Below, in pieces: positions 45,716 to 56,557 of a stretch of 58,741 bases of DNA. The stretch is taken from positions 1,275,889 through 1,334,629 of the forward strand of contig MNCI01037820.1 in NCBI GenBank assembly GCA_015680685.1. The letters run 5' to 3'. Both the position numbers and the translations under genes were made by a program. Numbering within the stretch: the stretch's first letter is position 1; each line of letters opens with the position of its first letter. Below the pieces are notes generated by a model. The model worked only from the letters and a program-made list of their open reading frames with translations, was not told where the DNA came from and made no database searches. Origin of the DNA: Gnetum montanum. Lineage: Eukaryota > Streptophyta > Gnetopsida > Gnetales > Gnetaceae.

Positions 45716-46882
45716 ATGGTATCTAAGACCAAAACCATGCTATTACTCATGATTCCACTTATGGTTTGTAAGATCATGGCCATGATACTACTTATGATTG
45801 CACTCATGATCAATGTTTTAGATAATTTTCAAGAAAAAATAGTTAATTTTACAAAGTCAAAGGGACCTTATTCCACTATGATTGCCATTAGTAATCTTGC
45901 TCAAGAAAAGAAAAAATATGACATTTGGTAGTAAATTCAATGTTCTAATCTTGAGAGTCCATTTTATTCAAATATTTTTAATTGTAAAACTTGAATTGAA
46001 AAGAAAAGAAATAATTTTTAATGACCAACTCTCTTAGATTATATCAAAGATTTTAATTTAGAACTTAAAGATCTTAATGAGGTTCCATGCATTAAAGTTT
46101 GAATGTCAAAGAATCATAAAGATCAATATTATATTCTTCATCTCCATGATTATCTTATGTTAAGTATTAAATCTCCTCAAATTGTAAACCTAGCCATTAT
46201 AAATACCCATGGGGGAACTAATCCCAATAATAAAAAATGTATAAATCCTAAGAGGAAAAAGATCCTAGAGTTTAAGGGAGTCTAATAATCATAATTATCT
46301 TAATGGAGACCCAAGAGGTCAAAATAGGCTAATAACAATCCCTAGGCTAATGGAAATATAAGAGCCTCTAAGATGTAAAATAACCCAAGAGATCAATAGA
46401 TGCTTGAAAGCCCAATGTAAGATCAGAAGCATATATCATAGTCCACAATGGAGGTCTTAGAATGATTAAAAAGTACCCAAAATATTAGAGGCACAAAAGT
46501 TTTTTTTTTTAAATCACATTAATACAAAAAATAAAACATCAATACACTAAGGAGATCATCAAAAAAGAAAAACAATCATGAGAATAAAAGGATAAAATCA
46601 AAATACTAAGACATGAAAGCATCCAACTACCAATTGCAAAAGATAATAAAAATTAACAAAAAAATGAAAAAGACGAAAAAATAGAAAGAATAATTCATTA
46701 ATAATCATGAAAACTACAAGGCATAATCAAGCTAAGGAAGGTTATTGAATAAATAATCATGAATATCTTTACAAACAAGACTTTAATTATTAGGAGAAAA
46801 TAATAAAAGACCTCAAACACAAGGCATAATCAAGCTAAGAAAGTTCATTAAGGCTTGATTAAGTATACATCAAAGGATGATT
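45716..46882 (+). other. Element A-family internal region: primer-binding site and leader
   Basis: TGGTATCTAAGACC (45716-45729) is a decayed initiator-Met primer-binding site directly after the LTR. The rest is A-rich with short broken frames, for example 45800-45930 and 46040-46290, that could be gag remnants; I cannot identify a domain. A 25-base phrase, acaaggcataatcaagctaa, occurs at about 46716 and again near 46820. Confidence 0.5.
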
Positions 46883-48742
46883 TGTCACAAATTAGGGTGA
46901 TGTACATTTAATGACACCCAAATTTTCTTGATTTATTCAAATTAGAAAAATTGTATGAAAGAAGAACCATGGAAGACTATAAAAATAAAAATATGAATAA
47001 AGGATCACTCAAAGAGGGAAGAAAAATTTAAAAGATAGAAGAAATCATAGAAAAATAAGAACATGAAAAAAAGGAGGAAGAATTTAATTTTAAAAAGAAG
47101 ATAGAAAAAGACAAGCCAAAGTGAGTCTCTTTATTATAATTAGGACAACTCAAAAGGCATGTACCATGTGAAGAACCCTTGAGACCACATGGATCATCTA
47201 ACATTATCTAACCTCCATCTAATCTCCTAAATAGGATGTAATTCATGGTCACATTAGTGATTAATCATATTTCACCCATGGGTTAAGTAATCCAACCATG
47301 ATTTAGCCAATTATCCTCTATAATCTATTTAAAAAGATGCATGGCCATTTTATGAATCTTCTTCAAAGAGAGAATTTTTGTTAAGAGAATAAAAGAGGAT
47401 AGAGGAAATAGTCAAGAGAGGAGAGAACTCGCTAAGAGGTGATTGTGCTCTTAAGCACCTCCATTTTCATGTATGTTATCATATTGAAAGAATATGAGGA
47501 ACTCTTTCATCATTTTGGAGTAGATTTAAGAATATAGTAAGTACCTTCTTAATAGATAGTTTGTTTAATGGATCATTTTCATTATTATTTTACGTTTATT
47601 TATTTGTTATTTGATATTTCTCATGTATAATTTTTTGGTGCCCTCTTTATATTTAAATATTTTATTAATATCTCTTTCTCATCTTTGATAAGATAAAAAG
47701 AAAAGAAAGATAGAAGTCTCATTAATTTTAACCTATGATTTGTATAATCATTTTACTTTTATTTCATTAACTTAATCATATCATCATTTCAAATTTATTT
47801 TAAGATATCAAAAAAGCATATCAAAAGAAGGATGAAATCCAAGTTCCATAGAGCCATGACTCCACTAAAATGATATTAAAATAAGTAAAGGATGATCCTT
47901 ATACGTTTTAGAGTAGATATAAGCACATTTTATGCATTTTTTTTTGCCAAAAACATTTTCATTATGAAACCAAGATACTTGTTATCGTAAATGCTACTTA
48001 CATCAAGAAATTTAAATCATGCACTTAAAAGAACATATTACAAGCCTAAACCATGGCAAGGTGCACATATCAAGGAGACCAAAATATCATCCCCAAGCTA
48101 GCTCATCCATGAACTTCCTAAAAAACCTTGAAAGAGGAAGCTATAACTCATACTTTCATTTTTAAAATGAAATTATAGGTTAAAGATGATTGTGGTCAAT
48201 ACATGATGTACCTACAAATAATAAGTCTTTATTTTTTCAGTGGCCATGACCTCACTATAACTTGTAATATAACATAACAATGTCTTTGTAACTTATGATA
48301 TAACATAACAATGTTCCCATAACTTGTGATCCATCTCATTTCAATTCAATGAGTAGAAGTAGTAAAATGACATCTTGACAAGAATCCATGACCTAATGAC
48401 AACCCATGATGAAGCCATCATGAGATTACTATGATCTATTATTAGGTAACCATGACAAAAGCATACTAGAGATTAGGTAACTATGATCTATTATTAGGCT
48501 CATCATAGCTTGTTCTTAAGACAAAAGCATACTAGAGATTGAGAGAAACCTTGTAGTAGCCCTAGAATTCTTCATGACTCACAACCTATGATTAAGATAT
48601 CACAACCCCATCATGACCTCATCATGAGACATGTTCAAGTACTAGGAGGTAGACACAACATGTGGTTAGTGTTTTCAATACTCTAACATACTACAACCTA
48701 ACCATGATGCAAGGTTAGACACAAAGAATCAACCATCACTCA
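46883..48742 (+). repeat. Element A LTR, copy 2 (about 1860 bp)
   Basis: The full length aligns to 2235-3060 joined to 44648-45715, with heavy divergence. It starts TGTCACAAATT and ends CTCA, followed by TGGTATGTCAGA (48743-48754), a second decayed primer-binding site. A primer site after an LTR marks a 5' LTR, so this copy begins another unit that is cut off by element D. Confidence 0.75.
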
Positions 48743-48756
48743 TGGTATGTCAGATC

Positions 48757-49625
48757 ATGAATGATGGGACATGATATTGCATCTGCCACGATATTGCGTA
48801 CACGATATCACGTACGCGATATTGTAGCGCGTCGTCAAATCTATAAATAAGAGGCGGCTCTCCCTTGTTTCACATCTAGATCTAGACCATAGCCAAAATC
48901 TTGCCATTTTTCCATTCCAGAGTTAGAATAATTTCCATGTGCCCACAGTAGGAGTCCCAAAGTGAATGGATCTTTATTCGAGCAGTTTTGTACTTGAGCA
49001 CACAATTGTGTATGACAATAAAGATGAACTTTTGGATAAACCTTGTAGTGCATGGACTAAGCTAATGAGGATTTAATTACTATTTAATGTTTAAATGCTT
49101 TCTTAGGACTTAATCTCTCTCAACCCTCAACTCTCATAGTTAAGTACATTCAGTATGACTGCTTCGAGCACGTGCGTTACGCTTGGTAATCCTAGTAACA
49201 AATAGTGTTTGGTAAGCCCAACAGTGTTGCATTAGTTCAGGGTGTGAAACGGAAAGTGGGAATGGATACTAATGCTAGGATAATTAAGGCTTAGTTAGTT
49301 AGAGTTAGTTACTTAGTCTCTTCACCCTTTTCTCTCTTAGCATAGGCGATAAAAACATAAAAGATATAAAAAGCATATACCTCAAGTTCACTTAACCATA
49401 CAACTGTGAAAAATACAAGTGAGCTTGGGAAGACAATGTTTGATTAACCTTAAGTGTTCCATAAGGTGTGTAGGCACTTAGTCTGCGAAGTTCGATCGGA
49501 TCGCGCGTGTAATGCTCATATTCGTATGGTATGGTTCGTTGGTTTTTTCTGTGCTAAGTAGAACATAGGAAATCATCCACATTGTTGGGAGGCTTAAACA
49601 AACCCTTAGGTAATTAGAAGAAAAT
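48757..49625 (+). promoter_or_regulatory. Element D: LTR-like promoter region
   Basis: The upstream part has four imperfect CpG-containing repeats of the type acgatattgcgtac (48786-48825). A TATA box (TATAAATA, 48842) and an AATAAA (49017-49022) follow, then about 600 bases of U5-like sequence before a gag frame. Only one copy is in the window, so LTR status is inferred from this signal order and from the gag downstream. Boundaries are uncertain. Confidence 0.5.
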
Positions 49626-49633
49626 TTAAAAAA

Positions 49634-52260
49634 TGGTCAATAGCACACCGACAAGATAAACAATTTCTTCTTCTTCTCATAAAAGTACTTCACCACCTAG
49701 GGATCACAAAAGAGATAGTCAGCGGCACAACATGCATAACCGAGAACCACCAGTTCCTCAACAGTATCGGCTAGTATATACTCATCCTGATGAGTATATA
49801 CCTAATTTAACTTTTATCCTCCATCAAGATGAACAATTACGTTGGCGAGATTTACAAGGTAACATAGTGTTACCCCTAGATCGTGTAGTCCCCAACATGC
49901 TCCTTCATGATCTTGCACAGATAGGCATGACATAGCTGTATGCTGAATACGTTGCATGTGATTACAACACAAGGGATTACCATCCCACAATGGCGCAACG
50001 TTAAGGGACTCTCAGCAAGAGAGCTACCATACATCATTAAAGTGCAAAGGGGTCACGCATGTCCTAAGAGAAATTGGAGATGGTGAACCAGTTATAACAG
50101 GTTCTCTATCAAATGATGTTCCCCATCCTAATGATGATGAGGAGGTGAGGTATCAAAACCTACACTCCATGATTCATAACCCTAGTTTTGACCCCCATGA
50201 ACACCAAGTGTTCAATGAGGGAACACAAACAAATGATAAGAACGGGAAGTCTGATCGTCATCATGATTGGGCATAACCACCGGAGAGAAGGTAAGAAACA
50301 TCATCATGGTGATGGTTCCCCTTCTTCTCCACCTTCATTGCATCATTCACCCTCTCCTTCCACATCGAGACTTAGTCACAAGGAAAACAATCGTGAGGAT
50401 AAGGGTGAGCATAATGAGAACCCTCAATGAGAGAGTCGAGAACGAGGACAAGGGCATTCTAGAGATTCAAGGCATAGAAGGGAAAGTAGGGAACCACATA
50501 GGCATCACAGATTCCACGAAAGAGATGACAATGATGAACCCCTACTAGCAACCCAGAATATGTTAGATATTATGGAGGCTGTGAGAATACCTACAAGGCA
50601 CCAGAAAGATAGCCAGATCAAGAGACTTGACATGAATAATATCCCCCGATTTGAGGGGGGATACAATGCTGATCCGCAAAACCACTTACAGGAATTCCAC
50701 GATGCCTGTGCCTTGCAGAATATTGAAAACGAGTGGTAGAAGTTAAATTTGTTTCCTAAGACACTCATAAAAGAAGCGAAAAGTTAGTACCAGTCCTTAG
50801 AACCTGAATCTATTAGACGGTGGAGTACGATGCTAGAATTGTTTAACAATAAATATCAAACGTACTTTCAAGTGTCCAACTTGCATAAGTAGATCCAAGG
50901 ATGGAAGTAGGGTAATCACGAACCCTTGGATGCTACCATGGGCCGATATTATGCATTGCTACATTGTTGATCAGGCCATGGCTATGCACAATGGGATCAA
51001 CTCCACCACCTTGTAGATGGGCTAAGACATGAAACTAGAAGAACCCTTGGAACATATGCCCAAGGGAGATTATCTGAACTTAGGTCTCATGAAGTTCATA
51101 GATTGTTGGAGAAAGTAGCTAAAGAAGAAGGAGAGCTACAGAAAAGAGAAATCATGGAAGAATATAACCGTGATCCTTCCCTCCGAAAGAAGGGAGTATG
51201 ATTCTGTGAGGAAGAGGATGAGTCACCACTCGAAGAGTTGGTGAATAGAAAAACCTTGCTACTTCAAAAATTAACTACCAAAGTGTCAACTAAGGTAGAT
51301 CAAATGTGGGACTCCTTAGACAGTAGATTCGAAACCGTTTTAAAAATCGTAGAGGAGTCTAAGGAGCGAAGTAGTGACCATGATAAGAAAAAGAGGAGAG
51401 ATTCAGACCATGCACGTAACAAGGATAAGGGAAAGATGACTAGTATCGATGAGGTTGTGGATTCAGATACAGACAATGATGGTGGATGTGAGATCTGCCA
51501 ATATGACCATCCTAAGGGATGTTGCCTAATAATCTCACATCTACAAGAGTCTGGGATGTATGCACTCAACCCAAGACTTAACAAATGGCAGGCACCCCGA
51601 AGGTTATCTTATCCCCAAGGTAACCTAAGACAGTTCCACCAACCGTTAACGTATTATCCAAGTGGAACTCCGCCACAACCTATCGAGCAACACCAGCAGT
51701 GGCAATACCCATACTCATGGGGGATGCCACCGCTGAGACAACAATACCCTTACCAACAACCAGACTCATATGGCTATTACGTGCAGCAGCTAATTTCTCC
51801 AAGTGACTCTATGGGTCACGCAACTCCACAATGTCACTACCCAGTTCGGGAGTATTTTAAGACTCCCTCTCCTGGAAGAGACACCCAATCCATCCACATC
51901 TCTTACGCCGATAGTTCCACTACCACCTGCTCCAACAATGCAAGGGGAACTCCCCACTCAACCATAGCAACGTAATGCTACAAGAGCTATAAACCTTCAA
52001 ACCACTGCTAGTTCTAACAACCGTACCAAGAGAAGACCTTTCTTTAGAAACAACAGTCCAAACAAGCTCTCACAACCACAAGCGGTTGAGTCTATGACCA
52101 CTCCTCCATCAAGTAAGGCTTCAAAGCTCCCTTCAAACCAACAATAGAGCTCAACGCATACAGTTATGTTAACACATACCACTAAATGGATATAGAAGAA
52201 ACATGTGACCAACAGTAAGTGGATCTCCTAAATATGCTTGCAAATTGGATAGAAGTTCTT
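49634..52260 (+). pseudogene. Element D gag (Ty3/gypsy, Athila-like), decayed, no pol
   Basis: A broken + strand frame runs from about 49634. At 49732-49935 is P-Q-Q-Y-R-L and D-L-Q-G-N-I-V-L-P-L-D. A His/Arg/Glu-rich segment lies at 50260-50560. The retrotransposon gag core is at 50570-51180 (I-P-R-F-E-G-G-Y-N-A-D-P, L-F-N-N-K-Y, R-S-H-E-V-H-R-L-L-E-K-V-A-K-E-E-G). One short Cys cluster at about 51490-51530 (C-E-I-C-x7-C-C) could be a damaged zinc knuckle, and a Gln/Pro/Tyr-rich tail follows to about 51975. From about 52260 the sequence changes to unrelated AT-rich DNA, so pol and the 3' LTR are lost or never existed. Confidence 0.7.
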
Positions 52261-53107
52261 AACTGAACATGTCTATTTCTTTGAATAAATGATACCATTT
52301 ACTCTTAATACTGGTAGTGATGAAAAGTCATGCTTTTGGGGCCTATCCTCATTTATAGAAAAACGTTTTTTAATTTGTGACATATTTATGAAGAAAATTG
52401 TCATGCAAAGTACAAAAAAGATAGAAAAATATGTTCAATGCAATAACGCTTGGATTACAATTAATAATATTGTTGACAATTGGTAACATTACCAAAATTT
52501 TTATTTTAGAATGAATAAATAAACTAGATTACAGTGTTGAGTCTATCCTTCCACACTCATTAATTTTAATTTTTCAACTTGGAATATGTTCGTTTGTATT
52601 GTACAAAGTCTTAATTTTATGTATGTTCACTAAAACTTGAGTTGGTATAGAAACTTTGATTAAGTAGAAAAATGTCATGAATGTCCTTGCATAGTATTAT
52701 GTTTTTTAGCATATTCACCTTATTCTCTAAACACTTTTTTTATATGAATCAGTTACATAATGACATAAAGAATTACAAACATAATCTTGGCCACATAAAA
52801 TATGATGAATAATTGTTCCCTTTTGATAATATGTTTAAGGTACATTCACAACTACTTATAGTCATTAAGTTATAACAAAGTAAAAGCCTAGCTTGCACTT
52901 GGTTTAGATGGTTCCAATGTAGTTTCCAATAAATATGGTGGATGCTCTCGCTAACACATAATCCAACCACAATTTTCTTCAACTAAAATATTTTCTTGAA
53001 ATCCAAGCTATTTTCTCTTCATTCCTGGAAAAATTTATCAAATGTATTACTTATTAGAATGACAAAAATTTTAGGAAAAAAACAAAAATATATGTAATTT
53101 GTCAGTA
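52261..53107. other. AT-rich sequence without a supported gene
   Basis: This is low-GC DNA with only short frames and lies between the gag remnant and the LOG-like gene. It could include the 3' flank of that gene. Nothing else is recognised. Confidence 0.5.
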
Positions 53108-54086
53108 CTATTGCCATATCAAAAGCTTACTAATTAACTTTCTTGGACAAGTTTCTACAAATAAGCTATTACGATTTTGACTACAAATAAAACCAACATT
53201 CATTGCATGATCTAAAAATGTTAACATAAAGTCATAATATCCTTCAACATTTAAGAATCCAACTTGAAAATCAAAAATAAAAATTCTTAACTACTTTTAA
53301 ACATTAATAATAATAACTTATACCTACTGTTATAGCATCATCAAACATACTTGCTTGTTATGAATTCCAAGTTGTCTCCAACTAATAACCTCCATAACTT
53401 CTTCCATAGTCCCAAAACCACCTAGTAATAAGAAAATAAAATTATTTCTACTACAATGGAATATATTAAATATTACAAAATGAAATGCAAATATAGCTAA
53501 CTATCTGGTAAACAAATAAATACATCTGAATACTCTATCATCATTGCTTTCCTCTCGTGCATAGTGTTAACAATAAGAACATTGCCAATTGTTTTACCAA
53601 TGATCTATGTGTAGTAAAAATAACAAAAAAATACTTAAACTACCAGTATGATATGTACAAGTACACTACACTAATAAAAGATCATTGTTACTATAATAGT
53701 ACCTCCTCAGATGCAAGAAATTTTGGTACCACTTTGTTATTTAAGATACAAACTATAATCAACTAATAATTCACGAGAAAATTACCTTAATAAGAATCCA
53801 AAGTCATAAGCTTACCCAAGAACATTTCCTCCCCTATTAAAAACAATTTTAGCTACAACACCCATTAGGCCAATACTTCCTCTGCCATATAGTAAGTCAA
53901 TGTTTCTTCCAACCTTCGTACCAAAACAACCAAGTTAAATAAACAAAAACATCAAAATTTGTTATGCATACCTTGAAAATTAGTAATAACTAACATTACC
54001 ATTTCTAATCCAAGTTGTTTTGCATAATGTTCAAATCTATTATGATTGCCTAGCTGACATCCACAAAAAACACAAATTATGATCAT
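53108..54086 (-). pseudogene. LOG-like gene (cytokinin riboside 5'-monophosphate phosphoribohydrolase), decayed
   Basis: LOG enzymes release active cytokinin bases from their nucleotides in the cytosol. On the - strand six exon-like blocks align in LOG order: 54086-54000 (I-C-V-F-C-G), 53913-53816 ([14 protein letters not shown]), about 53732-53703 (V-V-P-K-F-L), 53604-53505 (T-M-H-E-R-K-A...C-L-P), 53421-53351 (G-G-F-G-T-M-E-E, then W-R-Q-L-G-I-H) and 53262-53108 (G-F-L-N-V-E-G-Y-Y-D). Splicing the fourth to the fifth restores the family motif P-G-G-[YF]-G-T-x-E-E. Against function, the donor after that motif is AT instead of GT, codon phase does not match at two other junctions, one Gly of the Y-G-G-G-S loop is Arg, and the C-terminus is short. 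The homology is strong; loss of function is likely but unproven. Confidence 0.75.
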
Positions 54087-54894
54087 TCTATTGATTCAAA
54101 CTTCCCAACACACATCATTCACTTAACCGAAATGCATCTTTCCATTTATAATCTATCAAGAGGATCAATTACTAGATCATGTTCTTCCCAACACAACAAA
54201 AATATCAAATAATGTATTGCTTTTTACCATATCATCACTATCCTCATAATGATTTCTCCTTTTTATCAACCATGACTGTATCTAATAACAAAAAATTTGA
54301 TCTGCTTTTTGAGCACAATGATAACATTGTATTGATACATTCCAAACTTCAATAATGTGACCACTTATTAGTCATCACAACATGACCACATCAACAACAA
54401 CAATAACACTATATCCATACATGCTAAAAAAAAAGTCGTCTAATAATGTTACCAATTGTCAACCATATGATCAATTACAATACAAGCATTATTGCATTGA
54501 ACATTTTTGTCTATCTTTTCTGTATTTTGCATGACAATTTTCTTCTCAAATATGTCATAAATAAAAAAAACTTTTTCTATAAACGAGCCTTTTTACTCTA
54601 TCTTGATTCTCTTCCATCCTCTAAATAAAAACCAAGCTTCAAATTTTCGGAGACTTTTGATGGGATCATTAACCATAGCAATGCTAATTTATTTACTAAA
54701 GTTATAGGTATAATTTATTTACCAAAGTTATGAGTTAAATACATTGAATTAGCATGGTGTTTCAAATTTCCGTCCCATGTCGCAGAACATCCTTGTGAAG
54801 ATATCGCGATGAGTAGGACGACCATGACTTTACTGACAAAACCACTTTAAGCGGATTAGACAGCCACTGGCCTCTCATCATCGTGAAAGTTTGA
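54087..54894. other. AT-rich flank of the LOG-like gene
   Basis: No gene is supported. On the - strand this is upstream of the LOG-like exons and would hold its promoter. A repeated phrase of the type tttatttacyaaagttat occurs at about 54690 and 54715. Confidence 0.4.
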
Positions 54895-55045
54895 CCTTTT
54901 GTGTAAAGGTTATTCTTCACATGTGCCTTGCCCAACAGAGCTTCAAACAGTAACATCAACTTCTTTTGTCCTTTTGTGTAAAGGTTATTCTTCACATGTG
55001 CGTTGCCCAACAGAGCTTCAAACAGTAACATCAATTTCTTTTTTA
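54895..55045. repeat. 75-bp tandem duplication
   Basis: Two units, starting at about 54896 and 54971, differ at very few positions. Each holds cttttgtgtaaaggttattc and cttcaaacagtaacatcaa. The period of 75 keeps a - strand frame open (25 residues repeated twice), but that product matches nothing I know. Confidence 0.85.
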
Positions 55046-55129
55046 TAAAATCCGACACCAGACAAACTTACTCCCTCTTTATAGTTTGACATTTTTTAAT
55101 AATTGAGCTTTGTAAATAGAAAGGAGGAT

Positions 55130-55500
55130 GGTGAATACAAAAGTCATTTACGATGACGGATCTGTCAGGAAAACGGTGTCAATTTACAACGACCAGTCAG
55201 GGTTCAAATTTGGACAGCTTCGTGAATTAAAAAGTTATTTATAATGACGGATCTTTGTCAGGGTGTGAATTTAACAACCACTAGTCAAGGCTAAAATTCA
55301 AAGAGCTTTGTGAATAAAAAAGTCGTTTACGATGATGGATCTATCAGCAGCAGGGTGTGCAGGGTGTGAAATTAACAACCACTAGTCAAGGTTCAAATTC
55401 GGAGAGCTTTCTGAATGGAAAAGTTATTTACGATGACGGATCGCTATCAGGGGCAGGGTGTGAATTTAACAACCACTAGTCAGGTTCAAATTCGGATGTA
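55130..55500. repeat. Four-unit tandem repeat, about 90-100 bp period
   Basis: The phrase gtcatttacgatgacgga or close variants starts at 55143, 55234, 55322 and 55423. Each is followed by a caggg-gtgtgaatttaacaac block, cactagtca and ggttcaaattcgg. It lies about 1 kb upstream of the aminotransferase-like gene. Units 3 and 4 carry extra small insertions (for example a doubled gcagggtgt). Confidence 0.8.
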
Positions 55501-56460
55501 TTATTGACTGTCGTTTACTTTTACGTTTACGCCTCCCTTCAAAATTTGATGTATTTTGGTACTGTCAACAGAGTATTCTTAAAAGTCAATAAAAAATAAT
55601 CATAAATGCCGCCGTGCGGTACCTTATCTATCACATTATTATGCAGGTGCACTTATGTTTTTAGATATCACTGAATCCTTTTTAAAATAAGGAATATACC
55701 AAAATAAATGTAAAATCTGTAAAACGTCTACGTAATCCGTAAAATTGTGTTAGTGTTTTAAAGGCTTCTATGATGCAAAAACAGAAGAAAATTTAAGAAG
55801 TGCAAATTTAAGAATTGTCATTTAGAGTGATTGATAAGGTACTAGTTACCCTGGGTTCAAGGTTAGAGATAATCACTGATATTAAGCTTTTCTTCATATA
55901 CTAACCCTCCAAGAACTTTGCTCAGAAAGATGAGCACTATAACTTTTAAGCAATAAGTTTTTTATAACAGGGAAAAAAAAACACAACAAAACCACTCTCC
56001 AATACAGGACCACAAAGCACTCTTGAATACAGGGCCACTTTGCAAACACTCTAACACAGAACCACCTTGGAGATGCATACTAAAGTATTAATCTAATTTA
56101 ATCCCGCATTAATTGGCGTGGTTGGGCCCTGATCTTTTTCGCATGCATTGCAGATCTGGGTTGGCCAGGGGGCCACCAAAATTCATGCATTTGTTCTGGC
56201 GTTACGGGTACACTTTTATCTTAGCCCTTTCATGCATCATTGAGCGGACAGCGACGGCTACAGGGGCAGCAAACATGGCACAGGAATAATCATCTCCTCT
56301 TTGATCAAAAACGGCAGTAATTTTGGAAATAAAATGCTCGTCCGCAACTAACTTCTGCGAGATGTTGACGCAGCTTTTCTGTCATGGCAGTATCAGAAGT
56401 GTTATTTATCACGTTTGAACAAAAGCCCTAGCGCAGTGGCGGTGGTGCTTAGCGAATACT
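55501..56460. promoter_or_regulatory. Upstream region of the alliinase/TAR-like gene
   Basis: There is no gene in this stretch. Three CATGCA cores of the RY type lie within 100 bases (56142-56147, 56184-56189 and 56231-56236). They are known targets of B3-domain seed regulators, though a six-base match is weak evidence alone. The first 500 bases are AT-rich without further signals. Confidence 0.4.
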
Positions 56461-56462
56461 TC

Positions 56463-56468
56463 CACGTG
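56463..56468 (+). promoter_or_regulatory. G-box (CACGTG) upstream of the alliinase/TAR-like gene
   Basis: The hexamer in context CCACGTGAC matches G-box/ABRE elements bound by bZIP and bHLH factors. It is 95 bases before the preferred start codon. Function is inferred from sequence only. Confidence 0.5.
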
Positions 56469-56497
56469 ACCGTGGGTAGAGATGCGAGCATTGATGT

Positions 56498-56506
56498 GAA
56501 TAAATA
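56498..56506 (+). promoter_or_regulatory. Possible TATA box of the alliinase/TAR-like gene
   Basis: AATAAATAC lies 52-60 bases before ATG 56558 and only about 20 bases before the earlier in-frame ATG at 56525. If it is the TATA box, transcription would start at about 56530. That leaves out the earlier ATG and supports the start at 56558. Confidence 0.4.
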
Positions 56507-56557
56507 CGAAGCCCGTGTGTAGGCATGAACCACACATATCTTTGCACATATTTTAGG

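Noticed and set aside
50188-50548. Two overlapping frames in the His-rich part of element D
   Set aside because: They are shifted readings of the same decayed gag; no domain supports either as a separate gene.
54087-54894. An additional upstream LOG exon
   Set aside because: No block resembling a longer LOG N-terminus could be found, and the first block already begins with Met before I-C-V-F-C-G.
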